DNA from: Caenorhabditis remanei
Taxonomy: Eukaryota > Nematoda > Chromadorea > Rhabditida > Rhabditidae
Reading direction: 5' to 3'
DNA: 64,000 nt
Assembly: GCF_010183535.1 (NCBI RefSeq)
Contig: NC_071328.1
Span: 3,348,001 to 3,412,000 of the forward strand
Below the pieces are notes generated by a model that was not told where the DNA came from, ran no database searches, and saw only the letters and a program-made list of their open reading frames with translations. The position numbers and the translations under genes are program-made. Below, in pieces: positions 9,475 through 21,200 of the stretch (position 1 is the stretch's first letter; each line of letters opens with the position of its first letter).

Positions 9475-10931
9475 TTATTTTCCGGCGGTCGCTTCGGTGG
9501 CACGACGGATAGCCGCACGTTTTCCGACGACGGCCTTGAATCCACTCTTGATTGCCGTTACGGAGCATCTCGATCCGCAGGTGTTGCATTGGAGGAAGAA
9601 GAGGCGGGTGTCCTTGGTGAGTTGGGTTTCAGGCGATTTGCACGTGTGACACATTACGTATTCCTCTGGAAAATGGGAAGGATTGGGGGATTTTTGGGGA
9701 TCAGGAGTCAAAAGATCGGTAGAAATGAAAAAAATTGAAAAATTTTGCTCAAAAATGGGTCAAAAACGGTTCTTACCGTGCATTTTTCCAACTTTTCAGA
9801 TATTAGCAGTCCACCACTCTTACAACTGCGCCCCACCGCAAACGAGAGAGTATCGGTGAGAGAGAGACGCAAAGTTTTTTCTCGCGTTTTTGACCTATTT
9901 TCGTTTTGAAAATTGTTATAAAAACAGCGAAAACAGGTCAAAAACTGTGAAAATCTAGAGCGGTGCGAGAAAAAACTCTGCGTCTCTCGTCGATACTCTC
10001 TCGTTTACGATGGGGCGCAGTTGTAAAAGTGGTGGACTGTTAATATACAATTTCCAGATCAAAAATGGGTCAAAAACGTAAAACTGCAAATCTTTAGCCT
10101 AGTTTCCACCTAATAGCGACTTTAGGGCACTCATTTTTGACGGAAAATGCAAAAAATCTGCGAGAAATAGCCTATTTTGACCTGAAAACTTCATTTACTC
10201 ACTGATATATTTTCTGAGCACACTCTCGAAATGCTTCTGCTGCCATCTTCCCTTCACAATCAAACAGTTGCTTCCGTCAATCGATCCAGTCGTTCCCAAC
10301 TCGGCCAACAAGAATTGCAGCACGTGTTTGTCCTGTCTCTTCATAAGACGACAGATTTCGAGGAAGTTCGAGAAGGCGGTCTTCTTCGAACCGGCTCTTC
10401 CGACTTCTGGAAGCTTGATGGCGAACTTCTTCTTGTCGCCGGCAAAGTCTGGATTCTTGTCTTTCATAACTTGGAAAACGAGAGTGAGCGCCTCCTCGTA
10501 TGTGTAGTCAGGCCAGAGTCCTTTTGCGTCGATCAGGTTTTGAGCGCCGATTCCGATGTCTGTAAGGAAAATTTTCAGGTTTTACAGCAAAAATTTAAAA
10601 ATTCGACAAACCAAGAGTCGGAACCTTATCCTCAACAATTTCTTCCGTTGTTTTTGGTGCTCTCTTCTTCTTTTTCGTTCCAAGATTCAATTCTTCTGTA
10701 ATTTTTTCAAATTAATATCGATTTTTCTTAATTCCCTGATTGTTACCAACCTACTCCATCACCGAGAGCATCAACGCCGGTCTCTGGTGCTGGCGCGCCT
10801 TCGTCGTCATCGAGCTTGATGGTCTTCTTGGTCTTCTTCTTCTTTCCGAGGTCGAGAGCCTAAAATTTTCAATTTTTATTATATTTCCACTATTTTGAAT
10901 ATATTTTAACCCTTACCAAATCGTCAGCCAT
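9475..10931 (-). CDS. iftb-1: Translation initiation factor eIF2 subunit beta
   Basis: Five exons on the minus strand: 10931-10917, 10859-10751, 10695-10612, 10559-10203 and 9665-9475. They code for 251 residues with every junction in phase. eIF2-beta is part of the eIF2 ternary complex that delivers initiator Met-tRNA, and contacts eIF5 and eIF2B through lysine runs. The lysine boxes KKKKTKK and TKKKKRAPK lie near the N-terminus. The core holds [20 protein letters not shown] and [13 protein letters not shown]. The C-terminal zinc ribbon is CHTC...CNTC in the last exon, followed by [15 protein letters not shown] likely trans-splice acceptor lies about 40 bp before the ATG. Intron 4 carries a 243-bp family B palindrome. 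The 449-residue gene starts 298 bp downstream. Confidence 0.97.
9803..10045. repeat. Family B palindrome in iftb-1 intron 4
   Basis: Ends TTAGCAGTCCACCACTCTTA and complement. It makes up nearly half of the 537-bp intron. Confidence 0.85.
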
Positions 10932-12019
10932 GCTGATAGTTGATTTGTTTTGTGAGGAAGATTGGATGTTCCTGAAAATTGTTGTTAGTGAGTTTTAAAA
11001 TGAGAACGGTCGCGGAGTCTCGACGGAAATTATATATTATGAAATCGCGATATTTAAATTCGATAAAACAACAATTATTTCGCAATTTCCCATTCATAAA
11101 ACATGCTTTACAGTTGAAAATAGTTGCGAAATGTCAAAGAAAATGAAATAAAAATTAAAGGCGCATCTCGGGAAACGAGGGATGGGTCTCGCAACGATTC
11201 TCCCTTGGAGGTTGGGGGCGATTTACGGGGATGGAACAGAGTTCTTAATTATTTATTTTTCGGATTTTAAATCCAATTTTTGGACGTTTAAAGTGATTTT
11301 TGTTGGGAAAAGTTATTAAATTAGTAATCAGGACTTTATGGGAAACATTTTGACCCCAAAAATGCATGATTTTGTGCTCCTCGATTAATAATTTCACACG
11401 GAATCGTGACTGAGCTTTTCTGATGAATAATTCTCATGCAAAGTGTCGTTTTTGTCGGGTTTTGACGTAAAGAAATGTTTCGCAGTAAAATGTTGACAAA
11501 TTTGAGCGAGAAATTGCAGTTTTTCAGAATTTTTTTTATTGTGTCGAAAAATCTCAATTCTAGGCGGTTTTTACCCAGAAAAAGCATTTTTAATTTGAAA
11601 TATTCAGTGAAAAAGTCAATTTTTCTTTTTTTTTTCAGTAAAAAACGCATTTTCCAGATTTTTCTGTAAAAATCGCATAAAACCAATGTTTTTCACACAG
11701 AAAAGTTGTATTTTCTCAAAATTTACGTTGTATTTTCTCAAAATACTACTCAAATATTTTCAGATTTTAAGTATTTAGACGGAAAAATCAGCGATTTCCA
11801 GCCAATTTTATTTCCAAAAAAAAACGTTTTTTTCCAGAACTTTCACATATTTCACAAGCGAATCCATATAATTTCCTATCCTATTTTCGCCTCTTCTCTC
11901 AACCAAATCCCTCTCTTGGTGCCCTGACACAAATCCGTGCATAATGACGTCGTATTTTTCTGCGTGACTACGATTTTTCGAGTGAGGATTATTGCCTAAC
12001 AATCAGCTTCGTTATGCGT

Positions 12020-12372
12020 CCTTTCTCCACCTCCAAAAACGAAAAAAAAACGGAAAAATCGGGTCTTTTGTGCAAAGAAGTGAAGAAAAAAGCGAGAAAA
12101 GTTGGGTGGTTTTAAAAGAAAGGGCGGAGCTCTCTCTCAGTAGTAGTAGTAGTGCTCCGAGTTCTTTTCTCTCTGCTCCGGAGCCATATCGCCAACGAAT
12201 TGCCCTCGGGTCGGCCGTGTCGTCTGTGCTCTCCGCTGTCCGTTGCTCCATCCGCTTTGCCCCCCGGTCCTCGTCCTCCTTCGACCGCGCATAACAGCAC
12301 ACACACACACGCTCATTCTGAACTCTACCACATCGATTCCCGTTCTTTTCTTATTTATTTCGTCTATAGGTG
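12020..12372 (+). promoter_or_regulatory. Candidate core promoter and non-coding first exon of aho-3
   Basis: A sharply GC- and CT-richer island holds CTCTCTCTCAGTAGTAGTAG, an ACACACACAC run, and ends TTCGTCTATAG followed by a donor-like GTGAAAAAG at 12370. It may be the first exon of a 5' UTR that splices to the acceptor TTTCTAG near 18215, just before the aho-3 ATG. This is inference; short ORFs on both strands here look like chance. Confidence 0.35.
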
Positions 12373-12973
12373 AAAAAGTAATCAGCTGGAAATGGAAACA
12401 ATTTCAGGTCTGGTGTATAATCACTTCCAGACACGCTATTCGGGTCAATTTGGGTGCAAATCGAAGTAATTTAGGTGATTTTGTGGCGTTTTTCTGGATT
12501 TCTTTTCATTTTTCTCCGGAAATTGCCTATTTTTAGCTGAAAAATTGTGATTTTCTGTCCTTACTAGAATTTTAGGCCCCGCCCCTAAAACACTGTTAAA
12601 ATTGCAACTTTGCGCTCGATTCACACTTCCTGACACGCCATTCGGGTCATTCTGGGTGCAATTTACTCGAATTAGCTCATTTTGATGCGTTTTTCAGAAG
12701 CTTTTGGATAGAAATCTTCTGTCATTTTTGTGAAAAATTCACCGAAAAGTGCATATTTTAGCTAAAATGTGTGATTTTCTGTATATAGACAGTTTCAGCT
12801 TTTGTTGGAATTTTAGCCCCAAAAACGGTGCTGAAATTTCAACTTTCCGCCCGATTCAATTACTTGTATCTGTAAAAGGAAAGATGTAAAGATGGGCTGA
12901 AAAAATACAGGTTTTGAAAGAAAAACGACAAAATGTGCCCCAGAATCTGAATCTTGTCAAACAGAGTGCAGAA

Positions 12974-13174
12974 ATGTTCATTGAAATTTCAGTCTCCGCC
13001 CCCAAAACAGGAGTATTCACACTTTTTTGAGCCATACCCTTATAGATAGTCTCCGGGAGGTTTAGAAACCGCGACTTCTCATTTCGTCTCAATTTCAAAG
13101 CGTCCCGGAGACGATTACGGCCCAAAAAAGTGTGAATACTCCTGTTTTGGGGGCGGAGCCTAAAATTTCAATGA
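12974..13174. repeat. Inverted repeat, ~55-bp arms
   Basis: TCATTGAAATTTCAG...CTCCGCCCCCAAAACAGGAG is repeated as its complement at 13120-13174. The arms include the GGGGGCGGAGCC motif scattered elsewhere in the window. The loop, ~90 bp, contains a second small complementary pair (GTCTCCGGGAGG and CGTCCCGGAGAC). Confidence 0.8.
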
Positions 13175-13571
13175 ACATTACTGTACTCTCTTCGACATTC
13201 AGAACAAAATTTTCTCACTTTCCTTCCAAAAACACTATTTTTCAGCCCATCTTCCCTCCTTTCCTTTTAGAAAACCGTATTTTCCAATGGAAAATTTTCA
13301 TGTTTTATCTTTTTTGAAAAAAAAAATACAAAAAGCTAACAAAAACATGATGACGAAGCCCCTTTTTTATTTGGTTTTTGTTTCTCTCCCTTCTCACAGT
13401 CAATGCGGAAACAGTTTTGATGTTTTCCTTATCTATTTTCCGTTTTCCTTTTTCTTGATCACATAATTTCCGCGATTATTTTTGGGATTGATAGCTGGAA
13501 AAGTGCATTTTTCTCTTTTTTGTCTATAAAAATTCGTTCATTCTGGAATGTTCTATGTAGAAATTTTCATA

Positions 13572-15012
13572 CAGTGCCGGCCATAATCTTATTCCGATTT
13601 GGTTTTTCGACCATAACTTTTTTCAAATTCGTCGGATTGACCTGAAACTTTGGGAAAACATTTATTGTAGAGTTTTCGTTGTATTTAAATGACATTCCGG
13701 GTGAAAAATCATGTTTCATAGATTTTATGTAAAATTTTCAAAAATCACGAAAATTCGAGAAATCGCTTATTTTTATTTCCATGACTGGTGTAACAAAAAT
13801 AGACTGTATAATTAGTGTTTATGAAAGTTTTCTAATGATAATAGTATTGATGTTTATTTTTTGACTACCGGACCACTACTCTTGACTTGTTACCCATATC
13901 TGCCGAGCTGTTAAAGTTCGGCAGTACTAACAAATGCAGTTTTGAACTTCAAACATCTGTAAAAGTCGTGTTTTCGCAGAAAATTGTATCAAAGTTTGCA
14001 AAAATTATGGAAAAACTGTGGAAAACAATTTAGTAACACTCCTATCTTGATGGTAGTTCTAAACTACAGTACCGGTCAAAAGATTGTAAACTGTGGAAGT
14101 TTTCAGTTGACACTGACTAACTTTGAGAGTGTATCCTGGTGATACCAATTGTTCCATCAAGTAGATTTTTAATTAATTATACAGATCAAGAATAGAGCTT
14201 CATCTTTGTAGTTAATAACTTTTTTGTACCAACACTCCCTAGAGAGTTACATTTTGACAAAGTAATTTCTCCCTCAAATCGACCAATTTTAGTGTAAATA
14301 GTGCCATTTTTGAGATGTCGTCTTAAAATGACCGTAACTCTCTAGGGAGTGTCCGTACAAAAAAGTTATTAACTACAAAGATGAAGCTCTATTCTTGATC
14401 TGTATAATTAATTAAAAATCTACTTGATGGAACAATTGGTATCACCAGGATACACTCTCAAAGTTAGTCAGTGTCAACTGAAAACTTCCACAGTTTACAA
14501 TCTTTTGACCGGTACTGTAGTTTAGAACTACCATCAAGATAGGAGTGTTACTAAATTGTTTTCCACAGTTTTTCCATAATTTTTGCAAACTTTGATACAA
14601 TTTTCTGCGAAAACACGACTTTTACAGATGTTTGAAGTTCAAAACTGCATTTGTTAGTACTGCCGAACTTTAACAGCTCGGCAGATATGGGTAACAAGTC
14701 AAGAGTAGTGGTCCGGTAGTCAAAAAATAAACATCAATACTATTATCATTAGAAAACTTTCATAAACACTAATTATACAGTCTATTTTTGTTACACCAGT
14801 CATGGAAATAAAAATAAGCGATTTCTCGAATTTTCGTGATTTTTGAAAATTTTACATAAAATCTATGAAACATGATTTTTCACCCGAAATGTCATTTAAA
14901 TACAACGAAAACTCTACAATAAATGTTTTCCCAAAGTTTCAGGTCAATCCGACAAATTTGAAAAAAGTTATGGTCGAAAAACCAAATCGGAATAAGATTA
15001 TGGCCGGCACTG
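13572..15012. mobile_element. Outer Tc1-like hairpin element with a second one nested at its centre
   Basis: The ends are CAGTGCCGGCCATAATC and its complement, each flanked by TA (13570-13571 and 15013-15014). The termini resemble the Tc1 inverted repeat (CAGTGCTGGCCA...). The two arms, 13572-14064 and 14520-15012, are each 493 bp and nearly identical; I see about two mismatches. They meet with no spacer at a central TA, which is duplicated around the inner element. No transposase is encoded, so it is non-autonomous. Confidence 0.9.
14067..14517. mobile_element. Inner Tc1-like palindromic element, 451 bp
   Basis: The ends are CAGTACCGGTCAAAAGATTG and complement, flanked by TA at 14065-14066 and 14518-14519. 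Arms of about 185 bp surround a ~80-bp unpaired loop. It lies exactly on the central TA of the outer hairpin. The termini are related to, but distinct from, those of the outer element. Confidence 0.88.
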
Positions 15013-15589
15013 TAAATACTGAAAATTTGAGATTTTTGTCTTAAAACGGCCTCAATTTGGAAATTGGTGTGTTCCATTACCCACTTTTCCAAACAATTTT
15101 CAATTTTTCAGCTCATTTTTCGTTATTTTTCTACCTCTCAAGTGCATCACACTCCCTTCTCTTGAACCACAAAAAAACAGAAGCCAATTTGTCTTAAGAC
15201 TGCCCGTACTTTCCCAGTTTGAGAGCAAGGAGAATCCAATTTTGGTTCGAGAGAGAAGGCTTCATTACAAATTGATTGAGAAGCTTGCAAAATAGCTTCC
15301 AGGAAAAATAAGAATTTCGAAATAAGATACTGTTGTTTAGGCTGAAAATTTAGGCTTAAAATGGAGATTCAGTTACGATATAGTCTTGTGTAGATTTACG
15401 CTCGTAAATCCACATCAAATTGAGTTATTTGGTTAGGAAAGTTCTAATCTACAGTACCCCGCCCAAAATTGTCTTGAAATTTCGAGTCGTTCCGATTTTT
15501 TCGTCGTAAATCCGTATCGTCGGAATTGTGAGTCGCTACGCAGCGAACTGAAGCTTTGAAAATGCATCTCGTCGGTTCTACAGCAATCT

Positions 15590-15850
15590 ATAAGGTTCTG
15601 GAGGTTTTGAGGGCATTTGACGGATTCTGGAGGCTCTAGAATGTGAAAAACAAGTTTTGGAGCGTTCTGGAGCATTCTGGAGCTCTGAAAACGTGTTTAG
15701 ACGCTTCTAAAAGGTTCTGTAGCGGCTTACGCGATCTGGAGACGTTAGAAAGATTCTGGAACCTCTAGAAGGTGTTTAAGCTTTTTGGAGGCGTAGAGAC
15801 GTCAGAAAGCTTCGGAAAAGTCTGGAGCATTCTCAAGACGTCATTGGTCT
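15590..15850. promoter_or_regulatory. Array of heat-shock-element-like TTCnnGAR units
   Basis: Alternating pentamers such as TTCTGGAGCATTCTGGAG (15669-15686) and TTCTGGAACCTCTAGAA (15755-15771) recur through the block. This is the nTTCnnGAAn layout of HSF1 sites, often with GAG in place of GAA. Such arrays in C. elegans are reported inside Helitron-derived repeats. It lies upstream of aho-3. Confidence 0.4.
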
Positions 15851-15886
15851 TCTGAATCTTGCTAAATTCGCCGATAAGATCAACTA

Positions 15887-16164
15887 TTAGCCACCAACCC
15901 CTCTTACAACTGCGCCCCACCGCAAACGAGAGGGTATCGGCGATAGACGCAGAGTTTTTTTTTCGCACCTACACGGATTCTCACCGTTTTTGACCTATTC
16001 TCGCTATTTTCTATAATGTTTTCTCTAAATTATTATGAAAACAGCGAGAATAGATCAAAAAATGGTGAAAATCTGTGTCGGCGCAAGAAAAAAACTCTGT
16101 GTCTCTCGCCGGTACTCTCTCGTTTGCGGTGGGGCGCAGTTGGAAGAGAGGTGGACTGCCAATA
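15887..16164. repeat. Family B palindrome
   Basis: Left end TTAGCCACCAACCCCTCTTA, right end AGAGAGGTGGACTGCCAATA. GACGTTCCGATTTT blocks lie just outside both ends (15489 and 16189), so it may have inserted into an older repeat. Confidence 0.8.
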
Positions 16165-17040
16165 TATGACCTATTTGAAATTTCGAGACGTTCCGATTTT
16201 GTCGTCGAAACTCCGTATCGTCAGGAAACCTGAGCCGCTACGCAGCGAATGTTGTTTCCTCGAGAATCGGCTCTTCTGTTCAAAAATCTTGACTCTCTGC
16301 AGAGTATGACTAACCTTGATTTAGCTCATTTTCCCGAGTAATTGGCTTCGTTTTCAACGGTTTTCTCTAATAAAGACTCCGCCCTATTAGTAGCTTCTCG
16401 CGCACTTTTCTTCTCTTTCCCCATTCGTCGCCGAACAATGATAAGAAATCGGACAAATATGTATAATAAGGTCTCTCCTCCGCGGAAACAAAACATTCGG
16501 TGATTCACCATGGTTATATGCTCCCTTCTCTCTTTCTATCTTTCCCAATTCATTTCTTCTTTTTTGTCGAAAAAAGGGGAAAGACGAAGGAAGAAAATGA
16601 AAATTGGGCAAGGGATCGGTGAGTGAGTGACGGATGCATTCCAGCATCCAATTTCCCTCCTCCTTCGCCCTCATTTCTTCTCTTCCATTCTAGTAGAAAA
16701 GAAGAAAAGACACGTCGTTTTATGTATGTGCATCTACGAAATTAAACATTGAGCTCTCCTTTTCTCCTATGAGATAAAGGTCGTTGTCCTTCTTTTTTTC
16801 CAAAAGAAGACTTCTTTTCTCCTCCGCTGTACGGCGTTGGATCACGCCTTCTTAATTTGAAGCGACGGGTTTCGTTGTAATTTTACAAGAATCTCTGATT
16901 CAGTGATTTGATAGTGTAATAGTGGTTTCGAACGTTATCGGTTGCTTAATTTTAAAAGATGAAACTTTCCAATGTGTCGGTTTTTTTTTAGCTAAAATGG
17001 AAAATTCAGTTTTTCAAATCTCTTCAGTTTCAAAGAATTT

Positions 17041-17170
17041 TCGGCACAATTCTTACAACTGCGCTCCACCGAAATCCCCCTGAAAAATGTCTATTTTTCT
17101 CTGAGTCTCTCAATTTCGCACACAACTTTCTCGGGTTTCGGTAGAGCGCGGTTGTAAGAAGTGAGACCTA
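17041..17170 (-). repeat. Family A element upstream of aho-3
   Basis: Full-length copy; the right end is altered to AAGAAGTGAGACCTAATTGG. Confidence 0.8.
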
Positions 17171-18237
17171 ATTGGTCTCTCAGAGCTCATGAAATCTTCC
17201 AGAATTCGTTCGTTGTCGTTCGTTATTTTGATTTATATCGTGATCTCAAAGATTATGGAGCGTTGTTATTTTAATTTTATCAGAACTCCAAAAGTTATGA
17301 AAATGTTTACTGAAAAAAAAAATTACTGAAAATGCTTTTAACGACCTCAAATGGCCGAAACTCAATAGTTTTTTTTTTCTGTTTTGAAGGTTTTGAAATT
17401 TTCTTTACGAATTCGAATTCCGTGAATTTCGAGAAATTTGTGAAAACGTAGTAAATATCGTTAACTTCCAGTTGTTCTGTACACAATGACTCATTCTCTA
17501 GCCACACATGATTCAAAAGTCTGAAAATTCGGGTTAAAAAAGATGTCGACCTAAAAATTTCTGAATTTCCAGCCTGAACGTAACCTATGTCTCTAGCTGA
17601 AACTTTGAACAAGCAAATCCCTATAATGATATTCAAAAACCTCGGAAAGCTTCCCATATTGCGAGCTTGCAATCCCTCAAAATTCCAAACTCGCCGAACT
17701 TTTTCAGTTTGTGTTTCTAGGCCAGTGTTTTTTTAGAGAACTGAAAGATATCCACATCAGTTTCATTTGATAGTTATACTGAAACTGACTAGAAAGAACT
17801 TCCCACTTGGCACACTTGCGGCCTAAAAACCCAAAATAGGAAAAGTTCGGCCATGATCTGACTGATCACGTTTGAGCATTTTCCAAACTGAAAATTTGCG
17901 TTTTGGTAGAGTTTTTGAGTTTCATCATAAGAATCTTTATGTTTATCTACACATTTTTAAATCTTAGATTTTGCACCTCATTAGCAGTCTTCTTCTTGTC
18001 AAAAACCCAAAAATTTCTGATCTCATCGTCACATTTCCCTTAGTAACCACCCGCCCCCAACTACATTTCTTCTTATTCCTTCCGTCTTCTTCTTCTTCTT
18101 TTTGACTTAATATCTTCCTCTCTTTGCTCTCACTCAATCCCGTATTTTCCCACACCCCTCGTGGTTAGCTCTCGCCCCCTCCCAACCAACAAAAGAAAAT
18201 ATATTCGATTTCTAGATTGGCCATTTGAGCCACTCAG

Positions 18238-21200
18238 ATGTCGTCAGGAGCACCGTCGGGCTCATCAATGTCAAGTACGCCCGGATCACCGCCACCACGT
18301 GCTGGCGGACCGAATAGTGTTTCGTTTAAGTTAGTTTTTAGAATAGGACGGTCTGAAAAGTCTGAAATGCTGAAAGTCCCGAAAAATAGCTGTAGAATAC
18401 GATTATATGTGTAGAAAACTCTGAAAATTATAAAAGTTCATGTTAAAAATCGGCTGAAAATCGTCTAAAATTGGCTAAATCGGCCTAAAAATGTGTAGAA
18501 AACTAAAAATGCTAGTGGTAATACTCAATAACCGCTCAAATCCAGCAGAAAACACAATTTCTAGCCCGAAAATAGGGAAAAGTGTAGAAAAAATTACTGG
18601 CCGAACTTTTCTATGTTGGGTTTCTAGGCTGCGAGTTGATTGTTCTTCCTTCGGAACTTTTCCAGTGGTGTTATTCGATTTATATCACTGTTGGTTCATA
18701 CGAAAAATTGTATAAAAGTTACAATTTTTCGTATGAATCATTGATATGAATCGAATAAAAACACTGGAAAATCTCCGAATCGGAATAAGGAAGAACAATC
18801 AGCACGCGGCCTAGAAACCCAACACCGAAAAGTTCGGCCAGTAGTTTTTTCTATACTTTTCTCAATTTCCTTGCTGAAAATTGTGTTTTTCATTCTTTTT
18901 AAGCGGTTTTTGTGAATTTTCACTACAGTTTCAGGCATTACTGTAAAAATATATAGTTTTGACAAGGATTTTCATTAAAATTTCGCAGGCTGAAACGCAA
19001 GTTGCGGCAGGGAATAGTGGGCGGAGCTTAAACTGCTAGCGGATAACATTCCAGCTGATTTTTTTGATGAAAAAATCGAATTTCTAGATGAAATCGTATT
19101 TTTTTTGATTATATAACAAAAAACGTTGAAAACATCGTTTGCATCCGCGCTGCTTGCAGTTTAAGCTCCGCCCACAACTCCCTGCCGCACTTGCGTTTCA
19201 GCCTGCGAATTTTTTTTTTGAAAATTCTTGTCAAAACTTCATTTTTTGACAGTAACGACGTTTCGAAACCAGACGTTTGAAAACTGAGACATTTTGACAC
19301 TCAACGTCTAAAAAATCACTGAAAATTTAGATATTTTTCGTGTTTAGTGTCGAAATGTCTGAGTTTCGAAACTTCCCGTGGCCGATTTTTAAGAAAAATG
19401 GCTATTTTCAAGGGGTTTTCAGACTTTTCAGGTAGTTTTAGACATCTAAAATCCATATATTCAATACAATCTGTTTGAAGTTTCAGAGATCTATGTTGTC
19501 TCTTCTGTTGCCCACCATTCCCCTCGTCAATCGTCTCAAAATTGGCATTTATGCCACCAGAACCGAGTTACACAATCTCCGAAGACAATAAATTAGTGTT
19601 GATTGAAGGCCGAGCAGCGTGGCCACACGAGAACATCTTTCTGGAGACGTGCGTCGAGATGCGCGTTGCGAGGACTCGACGACGTAATCGTGTCGCGTGT
19701 ACAATGATTCGAGCGATCCCAGACGCTCATTTCACTCTTTTATTCTCACACGGAAATGCTGTTGACTTGGGACAAATGTCCTCTTTCTTGTACGGACTTG
19801 GGTATCATTTGCAGTGTAATGTGTTCAGTTATGACTATTCGGGATATGGATGCTCGACGGGCAAACCGTCGGAGAAGAATTTGTATGCGGATATTACGGC
19901 AGCGTTTGAATTGTTGAAGACTGAATTTGGTGAGTTTGGAGATGGATTACGGTAGAATGTAATGTCGGTGTGAGACCCATTCTGGACAGTTTGGACAAAT
20001 TTTTTTAGGGTTTTGCATGAATTTCTGACATTTTTCAGCGAAAAGTTGTCGGAAAATTATGTTTTTTTGAAGAAAATGTAACTGAATCTTCCAGAAACTA
20101 AAAAGTGCAGTTTTTGGGAAAGATCTTCTAAAATTACCAAGAACGAGGCATACAATCGGCAACCGCGCTCCACCGAACTCCTTTTTCTCTGAGTCTCTCC
20201 ATTTCTCACACTATTTTCTACTGTTTTGATAGAGCAATGTATGATTAGCACTGCACGCTTCTTACAACCGCGCTCTACCGAAACCGAAGAAAATTGTGTG
20301 CGAAATTGAGAGACACAGAGAAAAATATGCATTTCTCTAGGATTTCAGTGAAGCGCAGTTGTAAGAACTGTGCTGAGGTAATATTAGTCGTGCAAATGCG
20401 CTCTATTGGAACTAAAGGAAATTGAATATGCAAGTTCGGTGGAGCGCATCTGTTCTGCGCTCATAGGTGTTTTTTTAAAAAATTTCCAGTAAGTATAACT
20501 AATTTTCGTTCAGCTTTTTAATGAAAATAGTGAAAGTTCAGATTTTTGTGAATTTTTTCAGACAATTGCCTCTCATAATCTCATAAAGAATGTCATTTCT
20601 CCGAAAAAACTCATGTAAACTGTCATTTTTGATTAAAAAAGGCTTTTGAATAAAATTTTCAATATTTTATCAAAAGCCGAGAAAAAACCACCGAAATTTC
20701 CCATTTTCTGACCCTTAAACCGAATTTTTCATGTTTTCTATCTATTAATGAGCCTTAAATTGCTATAATAAAGAATTTTACAACTTTACAGTAAAACTGA
20801 AAAATTCATTATTATGGAAATTTCAGCTCTATCTATAAGTAGAAAAACAGGAAAGAACTCGGTTTAAAGGTCAGAAAATGTGGAATTTTTACGCTTTTCT
20901 GTCGACTTTTTTATTAAAATTTTCAAAATTTAACTTTTGAAGATCTCAGTTTTGATCAAAATCTCTTCTTTGAGAGATTTTAAAACTTTTACTATCAGAA
21001 TGGCTATTTTATTAAATGATTTCGAGTTAAACATCATGATTTCCCGCTTCACTAAATCAAGATTCATGATGAATTTAGGCGGGAAATCATGATTATTAAC
21101 TCAAAATCAACTAATAAAACAATCAAACTGATATTTCATCCACACTGTTTAAAAAACTGAAAAAATCATAATTATAGCTATTTCAGTCCCATGTATAGGT

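Larger units (their letters stand above)
10932..18237. other. Intergenic region between iftb-1 and aho-3
   Basis: The two genes are divergent. The stretch holds AT-rich sequence to about 12000, a GC-richer transcription-start-like island (12020-12370), an inverted repeat (12974-13174), the nested Tc1-like hairpin, an HSE-like array (15590-15850), family B and A repeats (15887-16164, 17041-17170), and a repeat-poor, CT-rich block (16380-16880). The block 17970-18230, with C-rich runs just before the aho-3 ATG, may be promoter or 5' UTR. I see no coding exon. Confidence 0.6.

Noticed and set aside
9219..9545. Minus-strand ORF rich in Phe/Pro downstream of iftb-1
   Set aside because: Overlaps the iftb-1 3' end in another frame and the U-rich intercistronic tract; composition artefact.
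12020..12331. Overlapping Ser/Arg-rich ORFs on both strands
   Set aside because: Explained by the GC- and CT-rich promoter-like island; no phase-consistent exon.
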